A DNA stretch of 64,000 nucleotides. It comes from Deferribacteraceae bacterium UBA6793 (GTDB lineage: Bacteria > Chrysiogenota > Deferribacteres > Deferribacterales > Geovibrionaceae). The translations under genes were made by a program, and so were the position numbers. The stretch is from positions 62,001 through 126,000 of the forward strand of contig DKFP01000008.1 of NCBI GenBank assembly GCA_002452405.1. Direction: 5' to 3'. Below, one piece after another: positions 7,209-16,409 of the stretch; within the stretch, counting starts at the first letter, position 1, and each line of letters starts with the position of its first letter. Under the pieces are notes generated by a model. It ran no database searches. It saw only the letters and a list, made by a program, of their open reading frames with translations, and was not told where the DNA came from.

Positions 7209-7514
7209 ATGAGAGACCGGGAAAGCCGTAGCGGACTTAGTATCGCTGTTTTAGGCAGAAGTGTGAAATTTATCCGGCAGGCAAAACTTATTACTGACAA
7301 TGAGCCTGTTTATGGGAACATAGAAGAATTTCTGATCCACGGTTTTTCATATGTGTTTCCGATAGATAATGGCAAGCTGACCAGAAGATTTGTCAGCGGG
7401 ATAGATACGACAACACTCAAAAGTGACTATATAGCCGGAGACCTTGCCGGCGAACCTGACGGAAAAACGGAAATGGTTTACCAACGGATATTAAGAGTTA
7501 CCAACACAGGATAG
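7209..7514 (+). CDS. Small regulator-like protein, probably N-terminally truncated HTH
   Basis: About 101 aa from ATG 7209 (AAGAGAC just upstream); an upstream in-frame start exists but has no ribosome site. SRSGLSIAVLGRSVKFIRQAKLI looks like the recognition half of a helix-turn-helix, followed by IEEFLIHGFSYVFP, a signature I associate with HTH proteins paired with toxin-like partners. The first helices of the usual domain are missing, and no partner gene follows, so this is likely an orphan or decaying fragment. Confidence 0.5.
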   Translation: MRDRESRSGLSIAVLGRSVKFIRQAKLITDNEPVYGNIEEFLIHGFSYVFPIDNGKLTRRFVSGIDTTTLKSDYIAGDLAGEPDGKTEMVYQRILRVTNTG

Positions 7515-7521
7515 ATTTTTA

Positions 7522-7833
7522 TCATGCAAAGATATCTATATTGCTGCCCAGATTGCTCATGAGGGTATTTTTGCCGGCGTCTGCCGGTTGCGGTGCTTTT
7601 TCAGTTTCGGTGTTTTCCGTACTTTTTTCCGCTTTATATTTGATCTCTTCTTCTTTGCTTATCTTGTTGTTGCCGTCAATGTCATATTTGTCATAAACGT
7701 CTTTGCTGACTCTGTCGTAGGATATTTTGTACAGTTTTACAGGTTCAACATCCGGTTTTGAGTTTTCCTTTCCCTTTAATTCGGGGTACGAAATGCCGGA
7801 ATAGGACGACTGATTAACACCTGATACACTCAT
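7522..7833 (-). CDS. Small EF-hand protein
   Basis: A 103-aa hydrophilic protein without signal peptide or membrane segment. It contains one canonical EF-hand loop at residues 51-62: D51, D53, N55, K57, S59 and E62 fall on loop positions 1, 3, 5, 7, 9 and 12. The N-terminus is Ser/Gly/Tyr-rich and the C-terminus is acidic and probably disordered. A strong ribosome site (AAAGGAGG) precedes the ATG. Calcium binding is likely, but position 7 as Lys is acceptable only because it uses the main-chain carbonyl. The role is unknown. It is convergent with the preceding small regulator. Confidence 0.7.
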   Translation of the reverse strand: MSVSGVNQSSYSGISYPELKGKENSKPDVEPVKLYKISYDRVSKDVYDKYDIDGNNKISKEEEIKYKAEKSTENTETEKAPQPADAGKNTLMSNLGSNIDIFA

Positions 7834-8006
7834 GTCATCCTCCTTTAATAGTTAATATCTATATCGGCAAAACAACGTTGTTTCTTAAATAAAAACATAC
7901 TTGGTTTATAAGCTAACAGTTAATGCGCTTCCTGCCTCGATTGACAACCGATTGCTTTGGTGGTTAAATATTGAGCGTAGGTATTTATTTAGTCAAGAAG
8001 AGGCGG

Positions 8007-9590
8007 ATGAGAGTTTCATACAGGTTCAAACTCGTTTTTGTGATCACGTCCCTTTCCGTGCTGCTGACATCGGCATCCGTTTTCATATATTATCAATACA
8101 CTTACCGCATTATGATGGAGAGTATCTCAAAAAACCTCAGGGATGTTGCTGAGCTTGTTCGCATGTCTTTGGATGAAAGCGATATGGAACGTCTGCAAAG
8201 ACTGAAAGCCGCATTGGAGCCTTATATCTCATATACCGAAGATGAGATAAAATATATCCAGGGCGGTGGTGTAGTGAGTAATTTGCCAGCTGATGTTATA
8301 AAAAAATTACAGTCGAGTGACGATTTTCAGTTTCTCACAAAAAAAATATCCAGATTGATGCTGCTGACCCTCGATGCTCCTTATGCTGAGAAGCTCAAGC
8401 CTTACTCAGTGAAAAAAACGAGAGAATATTTTAATAAGGGCGGAGTCATGCCCTATCTCGTTACGATGTCTGATAAATATTTAAAACAGAGGCTTGTGCA
8501 GACGCTGGTTGCCAGCGGGTATGATAAAGTGGAAGGTGTCTGGATGGGCAACCCCATCGGGACAACATGGTACACAGCGCTTCCTGATGAGATTTTGCTT
8601 ATTCCGGATGTATATGTGCACAATGAACTGTATACGGATGCATTCTATACGGCACTGTATTCCACGGCGACAATCTTTGATAAAAACGGTAAATTTGTCG
8701 CTTGTCTGGAAATGGACTATCCTGTCGGGCAGGAACTGAATAAACTCAGAAACCTGAGAACTCTCAGCTATATCCTCATCTTCATAAGTTTCATCGCCAG
8801 CCTGCTGCTGTCGCTATATTTTTCAAAACGCATGAGCGGTTCGCTTAAAAAGCTGACCGATGCCGCAGAGCAGATAAAAGACAACAACTACGATATCCGG
8901 ACGGACATAACAAAAGAGGACGAGTTCGGTAAACTCGGCAGTGCGTTCAACAACATGGCGGAGGCTGTGCAGAAGACCACCACAGATTTGCAGAAGAGCA
9001 ACGAGCGCCTTATGTCCCTCACGGCGGACATGCACGACGGGGTCGGTGCTGTGCTCACGAGCATACAGATAGCCACCAGAAAAGACAGCAATTCGGACAT
9101 CGACAGCATCCACAGCCTTGCCGAACAGGGCATGGGTGAGATAAGGTTTCTCATGGATGCCATGGAGTATGAGTCGTCCACTTTTGAGCTTCTGGCGGAG
9201 GGAATAACTCTTCTTGCGGTGGATATTCTCCAGCCGCTGAATATATCCTGGGAGCTTGAGACCAGTGGTGAAAGCTCCGCAGAGATACCGTTTCAGATGT
9301 ATCTGGACATTCAGCGCATCGCAAGGGAAGTCTTTGCAAACATTATCAAACACAGCGAAGCCGACAAATGCATGGTAAAGATTTCCATCGCTGAAGGTGA
9401 AATAAGATTGGAAGTGCGGGACAACGGGCGTCTTCGTGAGAAACCGCTGGGAACTTCCGGCGGCAAAGGGCTGAAAAACATACGACACAGGGTTATGCGC
9501 TATGGCGGCAGGCTGGAATCCGGGCGAACGGAATCCGGATTTTTCATAGATGCTTCATTAAAAATACCGGTCTGCCAGAATATCACATGA
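8007..9590 (+). CDS. Membrane sensor histidine kinase, NarX/LiaS type
   Basis: The start is set at ATG 8007 (AAGAGGCGG upstream) instead of the TTG at 7971. There is an N-terminal membrane segment (residues 8-28), a long periplasmic sensor region, a second membrane segment near residue 255 (LIFISFIASLLLSLYFS), a HAMP linker, then a HisKA_3-like helix with the phospho-acceptor in DMHDGVGA and a compact ATPase domain with NIIKHSEA and DNGR. This is the NarL-partner class of kinase. The regulator gene lies 44 bases downstream on the same strand, so they form a two-component pair. The sensor domain has no family I recognise. Confidence 0.9.
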   Translation: MRVSYRFKLVFVITSLSVLLTSASVFIYYQYTYRIMMESISKNLRDVAELVRMSLDESDMERLQRLKAALEPYISYTEDEIKYIQGGGVVSNLPADVIKKLQSSDDFQFLTKKISRLMLLTLDAPYAEKLKPYSVKKTREYFNKGGVMPYLVTMSDKYLKQRLVQTLVASGYDKVEGVWMGNPIGTTWYTALPDEILLIPDVYVHNELYTDAFYTALYSTATIFDKNGKFVACLEMDYPVGQELNKLRNLRTLSYILIFISFIASLLLSLYFSKRMSGSLKKLTDAAEQIKDNNYDIRTDITKEDEFGKLGSAFNNMAEAVQKTTTDLQKSNERLMSLTADMHDGVGAVLTSIQIATRKDSNSDIDSIHSLAEQGMGEIRFLMDAMEYESSTFELLAEGITLLAVDILQPLNISWELETSGESSAEIPFQMYLDIQRIAREVFANIIKHSEADKCMVKISIAEGEIRLEVRDNGRLREKPLGTSGGKGLKNIRHRVMRYGGRLESGRTESGFFIDASLKIPVCQNIT

Positions 9591-9634
9591 TAAATCACAT
9601 TTCCAAAAATGCAGATATGCTTTAAAAATAATCT

Positions 9635-10276
9635 ATGTCAAAAATAAAAATAGTATTGATCGAAGACCAGGATGATGTCGCAGTAAACATTGTTTATGCC
9701 CTTTCAAAGGTGCCGGACATAGAGCTTCGTTCCATACATTTTTCTGCTGAAGACGCTTTAGCTGCCATAAATCAGGATGATGCCGACGTTTATCTTGTTG
9801 ATCTCGGTCTGCCTGGCATGAGTGGAGTTGAGTTCATCGCTCTGGTTTCACAAAAAATGCCGGATACAGATTTTATCGTCCATACGATTTCTGAAAATGG
9901 ACGTGATCTTCTTGAGGCACTCTCCGCCGGAGCTGTCGGGTATATTATCAAAGGCTGTGCAGATAATGATCTTATAGATGGAATCAAATCGGTTGCTTCC
10001 GGCGGAGGGCTCCTCAGCCCAAGAATGGCGAGGAGACTTTGTCACTATTTCAAAGAGAGCGGGGGCAGTAAAAATCCGCTCACAAAGACAGAAACAGAAG
10101 TGCTGAATATGCTGAAAACAGGCGAATCCTACGAGCAGATTGCCTCGCAGAAAAATGTCAGCCTGTCTACGATACAGTCGCACATTAAGAGTATATACAG
10201 AAAGCTGAATGTAAATAACCGCAGGGATGCCATTCTGGCGGGCTCGCTTATCGGGCTTTTGAAGGAACAGGACTGA
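9635..10276 (+). CDS. NarL/FixJ-family response regulator
   Basis: 213 aa. The receiver domain is at residues 1-120 with the acidic pair ED (11-12), the phosphorylated Asp in YLVDLGLPG and Lys in IIKG. A LuxR-type helix-turn-helix occupies residues 148-205 (LTKTETEVLNMLKTG, then SLSTIQSHIKSIYRKL). It is paired with the upstream kinase. No Shine-Dalgarno sequence is evident. Confidence 0.93.
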   Translation: MSKIKIVLIEDQDDVAVNIVYALSKVPDIELRSIHFSAEDALAAINQDDADVYLVDLGLPGMSGVEFIALVSQKMPDTDFIVHTISENGRDLLEALSAGAVGYIIKGCADNDLIDGIKSVASGGGLLSPRMARRLCHYFKESGGSKNPLTKTETEVLNMLKTGESYEQIASQKNVSLSTIQSHIKSIYRKLNVNNRRDAILAGSLIGLLKEQD

Positions 10277-10372
10277 ATACCCTGCCGGTGTTGCTGAAAC
10301 GGAACATGGCGGAGCCGGTTACTCCGCCGCCCGTACTCTGAGAAAAGCTCATCCTTCTTTTGCAATACACAG

Positions 10373-10407
10373 AAAACGCGTGAACATCTGGTTTACGCGT
10401 TTTTTTA
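10373..10407 (+). terminator. Terminator after the two-component operon
   Basis: Stem AACGCGTGAAC / GTTTACGCGTT with loop ATCTG, followed by T-rich sequence. Confidence 0.75.
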
Positions 10408-10450
10408 TTGCCGTATTCCGTGCTAAAATAATAAGGGACGAGGAGGAACA

Positions 10451-11077
10451 ATGAACTCAAAAGATACAGACGACCGCCATCTCAGATACCACATACCGCA
10501 CTTTCATCTCAGCAGCACATTTGGCGACGACTGGTTCGGGCAGAAAGCGGAGTATTTTGCAAGGTTTTTCGGAACGCCGACATTTCTGATAGGCCAGACC
10601 CTAATAGTTGCCGTTTGGATAGTGCTGAACGTTACCGGGGTAACGAAATTTGACATATATCCTTTCATATTGCTTAACCTGGCGTTCAGCTTACAGGCTG
10701 CATATGCCGCTCCGCTGATACTTCTTGCGCAGACGCGACAGGCTGACAGGGACAAAGCACACACTGAGGCGGATGCGCAGCACAGGGAAGACCTTGCCAC
10801 GGCAGCTGAGAAACGTCAGATTATCGCAGAGGAGCACGCGGAAAAGATATTGGAGCTTTTGGAACAGAATACGAAACTGACCATGATAGTGCAGGATTTA
10901 AGCCGGAGCGCGGAGGAGAGGCAGATTCTGGCGGAGAGCCAGTCGGAAAAAATACTGGAGTTGCTGGAGCAGAATACAAGGCTGACCATGGTTGTTCAGG
11001 AACTTACGCAGGGTATGGAAGTGCTCACGCGCGAAGTGCGGAACAGGCTTCTTTTGCAGGATGACTACACGGATTAA
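10451..11077 (+). CDS. DUF1003 membrane protein with duplicated C-terminal coil
   Basis: 208 aa. The core has two membrane segments (about residues 47-65 and 70-95, including TLIVAVWIVLNV and LNLAFSLQAAYAAPLILLAQTRQ) as in DUF1003 proteins, whose function is unknown. The C-terminus contains a tandem duplication of about 37 residues around EKILELLEQNTxLTM, forming a coiled coil; the duplication is not usual for the family. It has a very strong ribosome site (GAGGAGGAACAATG). It is convergent with the HD-GYP gene, four bases apart. Confidence 0.85.
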   Translation: MNSKDTDDRHLRYHIPHFHLSSTFGDDWFGQKAEYFARFFGTPTFLIGQTLIVAVWIVLNVTGVTKFDIYPFILLNLAFSLQAAYAAPLILLAQTRQADRDKAHTEADAQHREDLATAAEKRQIIAEEHAEKILELLEQNTKLTMIVQDLSRSAEERQILAESQSEKILELLEQNTRLTMVVQELTQGMEVLTREVRNRLLLQDDYTD

Positions 11078-11081
11078 CGGT

Positions 11082-12290
11082 TTATCCCACAGTATTCATG
11101 TTCTCGATGTATTTATAGACTTCGGGCGGTACAGAGACGTTTTCAGGGTTTATGAGACCGATTATTTTTTGTGAGTCGAGGGCGCTCTTTGCCATGTCCA
11201 CTACTTTAATGGGCATCCTGCCGCCGTTTTTGTTCATAAATATAACCACGACGGGTGTCATAGGGTTTGCGGCGTTCATCTTGCCCACCATGCCGAGCTC
11301 TTTCGTCGCCATGATAACTAGGGAACCGACGGGATAAATGCCGACGTTCTTTATGAAAAATTCGAATATGGATTTGTTGATGTGTTTGTCCGCCCACTGA
11401 AACATAAGTTTCAGTGCGGATGTTGCCGCTATACCTTTGTTGTATACCCTGTCGCTGGTGATTGCGTCATAAATATCGACCACGGCGCCTATTTTGCCGA
11501 AAATGCTTATCTGTTCGTCTTTAAGACCATATGGATAACCGGAACCGTCGTGACGTTCGTGGTGTTCTATTATCATTTTAAGTTCTTCTTCCGGTACTCC
11601 GCATTTTTTAGCGTATTCATATCCGCGGATAACGTGTGTCTGCATCACTTTATATTCTTCCGGAGTGAGCTTCCCCGGTTTGTTCAGCAGCTCCTCCGGA
11701 ACGAGCATCTTGCCTATGTCATGCAGCAGTCCTGAGTTTGCGGCTATCTGCACCTCCGTTTTGTTCATTCCGAGGTGTGTTGCAAGGCTCGCTGCGAAAA
11801 TGCTTACGTTCATGGAATGGTGAAATGTATAATTGTCGTGTTGTTTCAGTTTGGTGATGCTGGTGAGCACTCCGCGTTTTTTCATAGTCATTTCAGCAAT
11901 GCTGTCTGAAACGTGTTTAATTGCTGTGGAGTTGACCGCGCCGCCGCATTTTATGTCGTCCAGAACAGAGCCCACAATGCGTACAGATTCCGTGTATACG
12001 TCCGACGCCTGATGCAGATCTTTCAGGTTCAGCTGACATTGTGATGATTGTTCTTTTATTTCATTTATAATGTTGGCAGATTTGCCATCGAGAAGGTCAT
12101 CTAGCTTTTGCAGTTCCTCATTTCGTGGTTTGATGAAAACGTATTCTATACCGTTCTGTCTGAGACGGTCGATGACAGCCTGATTGTCTATTCTGACTTT
12201 ATGAGTCAGAAAGTCCGTTCCGAGCCATCCCCGGTCAAATTTGACAATTTCATCACCTATCTTTAGATCGTCGAGGAAAACCTTTTCCAT
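11082..12290 (-). CDS. HD-GYP domain cyclic di-GMP phosphodiesterase
   Basis: 402 aa from the ATG at 12290, chosen because AGGGCGG precedes it; a GTG 45 bases upstream has no ribosome site. The N-terminal ~120 residues resemble DUF3391. The HD-GYP domain starts about residue 150, with LLHDIGK, EYKVMQTHVIRGYE and IIEHHERHDGSGYP all intact, so the metal-binding residues and the substrate GYP motif are there and hydrolysis of cyclic di-GMP is expected. Soluble protein without receiver domain. Neighbouring genes do not point to a specific pathway. Confidence 0.92.
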   Translation of the reverse strand: MEKVFLDDLKIGDEIVKFDRGWLGTDFLTHKVRIDNQAVIDRLRQNGIEYVFIKPRNEELQKLDDLLDGKSANIINEIKEQSSQCQLNLKDLHQASDVYTESVRIVGSVLDDIKCGGAVNSTAIKHVSDSIAEMTMKKRGVLTSITKLKQHDNYTFHHSMNVSIFAASLATHLGMNKTEVQIAANSGLLHDIGKMLVPEELLNKPGKLTPEEYKVMQTHVIRGYEYAKKCGVPEEELKMIIEHHERHDGSGYPYGLKDEQISIFGKIGAVVDIYDAITSDRVYNKGIAATSALKLMFQWADKHINKSIFEFFIKNVGIYPVGSLVIMATKELGMVGKMNAANPMTPVVVIFMNKNGGRMPIKVVDMAKSALDSQKIIGLINPENVSVPPEVYKYIENMNTVG

Positions 12291-12408
12291 GCACCGCCCT
12301 GTATTGTATATTTCTATATATGCCTGACTGTTCACTTATAGTAAAATATGAGCCATCGGTCAATATATATCTGACAGAATTGTTTGTCATTCCTCAGTTT
12401 TGATGGGG

Positions 12409-14964
12409 TTATTTGCCGAAAATACCGCCTGTACCCCCGCTTATGAGTGATGCGACACTGCCCAGAGCTGCCGGGAGGTCAAAAAAGCTCTGTACTGCTA
12501 TGTATTTAGGCTTCCATTGCGGGTTGAACTTATCCTTATAGCTGCGCAGCCCTTTGAAATTATAAAATCTTTCGCCGTGATTGAAGAGTGCGCTTGCAAC
12601 CCTGTTCCAAAGGGGGGAAAAAGAGTGTGTATCTATGCCGGACAGGGGTGCCATGCCGAGGTTAAAATAGCCGTAACCTTTCTCTTTGCCGTAAAGCATC
12701 AGTTTTACAAACAGATATTCCATAACGCCTTTAGGTGCAGCCGAGCCGTATCTCATAAGGTCGATTGACAGCTCGTCCATGTCTGCTGCCGCCCAGAGGT
12801 TTGCAAACGCGACTGGAACGTCTGCCCTGAAAACCACTGCAACGGGTGTTTTTTTGATATATTCATCGTCGAAACATCCCAGCGAGAAGCGTTTTTCGCG
12901 TGTATTTTTGCTTGTGAGCCATTCGTCGGATATCTGTTTCAGCACAGGCAGAAGGCTTGCTGTGTCTTCGATTATTTCGAAACGGCAGTCCTCCTTTTCC
13001 ATCTTTTTGAGGTTGTTGCGTGTTCCGCTCCAGTGGCTGCCTTCAAGGCTGAAATTGTCCAGCGGTACCCGCGCTTCCTCGCCTATTTTGTATATTCTGA
13101 AACCGGCGTCTATATATTGCGGGATATATTGTGTGCCGACTTCATAAAAAACAGCTTTGCATCCGTGGTTTTTTGCCAGTCCGCGGAAACCTATTATGAG
13201 TTCTGCTGCCTCGTCCTCATCTGCCGCTGAAACGGGATCACCCATGCTTACGAAGCACCTTCCCTCGATTCCGTACATGACGAAAGAAGTGTGTTCATCG
13301 TTGGTGAAAAACTGTTTATCCGGTAAAAGAGCCAGATATGACGACGTGTCGCTGCTGTTTTTTACGACATACTCAATTTTCTCGTGACTGAGCGCCTCAT
13401 AATGGCGGACTTTTCTGGAGGGCTGCATGAATTTGTAAAGCAGCAGTGCGGACATAAGACTGAAAACGCCGACCAGCGTTCGCAGGAATCTTGGCGCCTG
13501 ATCGTTGAATGTGAAAGTCCACCATAGGCTGCTGCGGTATTCGACGTGTTTGTATGAAAAGAAACCCAGCCAGACGTATACCAGAAGGATTGCGAAAACA
13601 GCTGCCGCCCATTCTTTTGTGAGCACTTCGTCGAAGAATGGACTGCGTTTGTTGAACAGCTTTCGAACAGGGAGCATTGCAGCCGCAATGGCAGCTGCGA
13701 AAACAGCGGTTTCAACCTCAGCGCCTTTCAGCAGCCCGAAGAGTGTTCCGGCAGCCAGAAGTGCCATAGTGAGCTGATACGCAAGGTCTATACGTTTTCT
13801 CAGCCCTCCTGAGAGGATGATGAGACCCATTCCCGTTATGCTGGCGAGGAAGTGAGAGGTTTCCACCACGGCAAGGGGGAGCATCTTTTCAACGAAGGCA
13901 AATCTGTCGGGGTTTATCGGTGTCGCGCCGGCGAATAGCATGTAAGCGCCGACTATGAAGACTATCACTGAAATCAGGTTCGGTGTGACAGCCCTGTATA
14001 TTCTGTTAAGGTATCCGGCGTATGAGAGCACCTTCTCTTTCTGCCGCGCACCTTCGCTTATGCCGAGAATTATCGCAGCCGTGAGCAGCGGCAGGATGTA
14101 GTATGTTACTCTGTATACCAGCAGCGAACCTATCATGGACGGAACGGAAGCAGAGGGAAAGAAAGACAGAATTACCGTTTCAAATACAACGGCACCGCCG
14201 GGAACATGGCTGATAAGCCCGATGGTCTGGGCGAGAATGTATATCCCCATAAACTGCATAAAGCCAATTGGAGCGCTGTCGGGCATAAGAACATAGAGAA
14301 CGGCGCCAGCCAGAATCCAGTCGATGACTCCGACCGTTATCTGTGCCATCCCCAGTGCGGGCGAGGGGAGAGTCATCTCCTGCCCGAACAGGCTGAAAGG
14401 TTTACGAAAAAAGACAAGAAGGAAGTAATACGCCGCTATTGCAGCCAGAAAAAGAACGCCGACGAAGCGTATGTTTATGAACATATGCAGATTGAGGGGC
14501 ATTTCCGCAACCGGCGTAAATGTGAATGCGGCACCCCCAACGGCGAGTATACCGACCCAAAGAGTTGCCGAAGTGAACACCACCATGCGGCTTATTTCCG
14601 AAAAGCTGAGTCCCCATGAAGAATAATACCTGTAGCGCAGTGAGCCTGAAGCCAGCACGGAGAGTCCTATTGAATTGCTGAACCCGTAGCTGAGAAACGA
14701 TGCCAGCACAACCTTGCGCGCAGCCAGTTTTCTGCCGAGATAGCGCAGTCCCAGAAAGTCGTATGTAGTGAGGAAAAGATAGCTCACCGCCATGAAGAAA
14801 ACCGCCAGCAGCTTGTTCTGCATGGGTATTGCGTTAAGATCCTTCATGATCTGCCGCAGGCTGTATTTGTCCAGAAAGCTATCGACAAACATGCCTGTCA
14901 GAAATATCATGACGATGATGAAACCGAAAGATAATATCTGTCTGGTTCTATGACTGATTTTCAT
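12409..14964 (-). CDS. mprF: MprF-like bifunctional phosphatidylglycerol lysyltransferase/flippase
   Basis: 851 aa. The N-terminal two thirds holds about 14 membrane segments (flippase part), starting with FGFIIVMIFLTGMFV. The C-terminal ~300 residues are the DUF2156 double GNAT-like transferase domain, including TNDEHTSFVMYGIEGRC, an FNLGMAPLSG segment and LYNFKGLRSYKDKFNPQW-like closing motifs. Such proteins move an aminoacyl group from tRNA to phosphatidylglycerol and flip the lipid, lowering surface negative charge. It overlaps the upstream MFS gene by 17 bases, so the two are co-translated. Confidence 0.9.
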   Translation of the reverse strand: MKISHRTRQILSFGFIIVMIFLTGMFVDSFLDKYSLRQIMKDLNAIPMQNKLLAVFFMAVSYLFLTTYDFLGLRYLGRKLAARKVVLASFLSYGFSNSIGLSVLASGSLRYRYYSSWGLSFSEISRMVVFTSATLWVGILAVGGAAFTFTPVAEMPLNLHMFINIRFVGVLFLAAIAAYYFLLVFFRKPFSLFGQEMTLPSPALGMAQITVGVIDWILAGAVLYVLMPDSAPIGFMQFMGIYILAQTIGLISHVPGGAVVFETVILSFFPSASVPSMIGSLLVYRVTYYILPLLTAAIILGISEGARQKEKVLSYAGYLNRIYRAVTPNLISVIVFIVGAYMLFAGATPINPDRFAFVEKMLPLAVVETSHFLASITGMGLIILSGGLRKRIDLAYQLTMALLAAGTLFGLLKGAEVETAVFAAAIAAAMLPVRKLFNKRSPFFDEVLTKEWAAAVFAILLVYVWLGFFSYKHVEYRSSLWWTFTFNDQAPRFLRTLVGVFSLMSALLLYKFMQPSRKVRHYEALSHEKIEYVVKNSSDTSSYLALLPDKQFFTNDEHTSFVMYGIEGRCFVSMGDPVSAADEDEAAELIIGFRGLAKNHGCKAVFYEVGTQYIPQYIDAGFRIYKIGEEARVPLDNFSLEGSHWSGTRNNLKKMEKEDCRFEIIEDTASLLPVLKQISDEWLTSKNTREKRFSLGCFDDEYIKKTPVAVVFRADVPVAFANLWAAADMDELSIDLMRYGSAAPKGVMEYLFVKLMLYGKEKGYGYFNLGMAPLSGIDTHSFSPLWNRVASALFNHGERFYNFKGLRSYKDKFNPQWKPKYIAVQSFFDLPAALGSVASLISGGTGGIFGK

Positions 14965-16222
14965 GTTCTATAGTGTTAAGTGTAACACTTATCTTTCCGC
15001 CTTGAAACCTGATTTTCATATTTCTGTATTTAAAGAGGTAGAAAAGCCCCACAGCCGCAGCAAGCAGACCGGATACGGCTCCGACGCCAAGTGCGGCACG
15101 CGCACCGAAGATATCCGCTATCCTGCCCACAAATGGGGCGCCTATTATCGTTCCTCCCCAGGATATAGCAAACAGTATCGCCAGCACCCGTCCGCGCATA
15201 TGAGGTTCTGTGAGAAGCTGGACAGCACCCAGAGCAGTCGTTGTAAAGGTCTGGGCGGAAATTCCTATTACAGCCAGAGCCGCACCGAACAGCAGATATG
15301 TCGGCATTGCCGCGGCAAGGATGAATCCAGCGCCGAAAACTGCCGCACCGACGAAAATGAGCGACACGCGGGGCTTATCGCGGCTTGCGGAAAGCAGAGC
15401 GCCAACGACGGAACCTACTGCCATGATAGTTGTCAGAAGCCCGAACTCGTGAGCTCCGGAGTGGAACACCGATACTGCCATGGTGGAGATGTATATCGGG
15501 AAATTCAGCCCGAAAGTACCTATCAGAAAGAACATGAACAGAATTGTTTTAAGGTCCGGTCTTCCGGATATATACCGGAATCCGTCCGCCAGCCCGCTTC
15601 TGGTGAATTTCACTTTTTCGCGCAGGTGCAGTTCGCTCTTTTTAATGGTCCAGAGCGAAACCAGAACTGCGGCGAAAGAGGCGGCGTTTATCAGGAAAAC
15701 CCATCCTGTGCCTATTACGGATATCATGACCCCTGCCACCGCGGGACCTATCATGCGAGCGGCGTTAAATGATGTGGAGTTAAGCGCTATGGCGTTTGAA
15801 ATGTCTTTTTCAGTAACAAGCTCGGAAACGAATGTCTGCCTGGCGGGAGTGTCAAAAGCTGTGACACAGCCGAATATCAGAGCAAAGATGTACACATGCC
15901 ACAGCTTAACCGCGCCCAGAACTGTCAGAAGACCCAGCCCGAGCGCCAGAAGTCCCATGGAAGCCTGTGTTATGATAAGCAGTTTCCGCCTGTCGAAATA
16001 GTCCGCAGCAAATCCGTTTACCGGCAGCAGAAAAAACTGCGGTCCGAACTGCAAAGCCATGACTATACCGACGGCTGTTGCGTTGTTGTTTGTCAGCGAT
16101 GTCAGAACAAGCCAGTCCTGCGCCGTCCGCTGCATCCATGTGCCGACGTTGGAAACGATGGCGCCCGCTGCCCAAAGTCTGTAGTTTCGCACCGCGAGGG
16201 AGCGAAAAGTGCTTTTAAACAT
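14948..16222 (-). CDS. MFS transporter, MFS_3 (EntS-like) family
   Basis: 424 aa from ATG 16222 (AAAGGA seven bases upstream). About 12 membrane segments. Typical features are the N-terminal FRSLAVRNYRLWAAGAIVSNVGTW-type opening (residues 3 on), GTWMQRTAQDWLVL, and DYFDRRKLLI between segments 2 and 3. These exporters carry siderophores, drugs or other small molecules. It forms an operon with mprF, which may indicate export of a peptide or antibiotic to which MprF also gives resistance; that link is inference. Confidence 0.88.
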   Translation of the reverse strand: MFKSTFRSLAVRNYRLWAAGAIVSNVGTWMQRTAQDWLVLTSLTNNNATAVGIVMALQFGPQFFLLPVNGFAADYFDRRKLLIITQASMGLLALGLGLLTVLGAVKLWHVYIFALIFGCVTAFDTPARQTFVSELVTEKDISNAIALNSTSFNAARMIGPAVAGVMISVIGTGWVFLINAASFAAVLVSLWTIKKSELHLREKVKFTRSGLADGFRYISGRPDLKTILFMFFLIGTFGLNFPIYISTMAVSVFHSGAHEFGLLTTIMAVGSVVGALLSASRDKPRVSLIFVGAAVFGAGFILAAAMPTYLLFGAALAVIGISAQTFTTTALGAVQLLTEPHMRGRVLAILFAISWGGTIIGAPFVGRIADIFGARAALGVGAVSGLLAAAVGLFYLFKYRNMKIRFQGGKISVTLNTIEHENQS

Positions 16223-16409
16223 ATGTTTTCCTTTCAGACGGATAATATACCAAACCACTCAAAACTGCAAAGTTTCTCTGCAAAGGATAATTCTGCCGGA
16301 ATCATAATTCGATTTATATAATAATTTTTCTAAATTAAATATTACATTTTCAGCATATTCCTGTGACAGACAGGGGATACACTCATTCAAAATTCCGGAG
16401 GTTTGCCGA

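Noticed and set aside
14963..15772. 269-aa open frame opposite the MFS gene
   Set aside because: Fully inside the well-supported MFS transporter; shadow frame rich in Ser, Arg and Cys without any motif.
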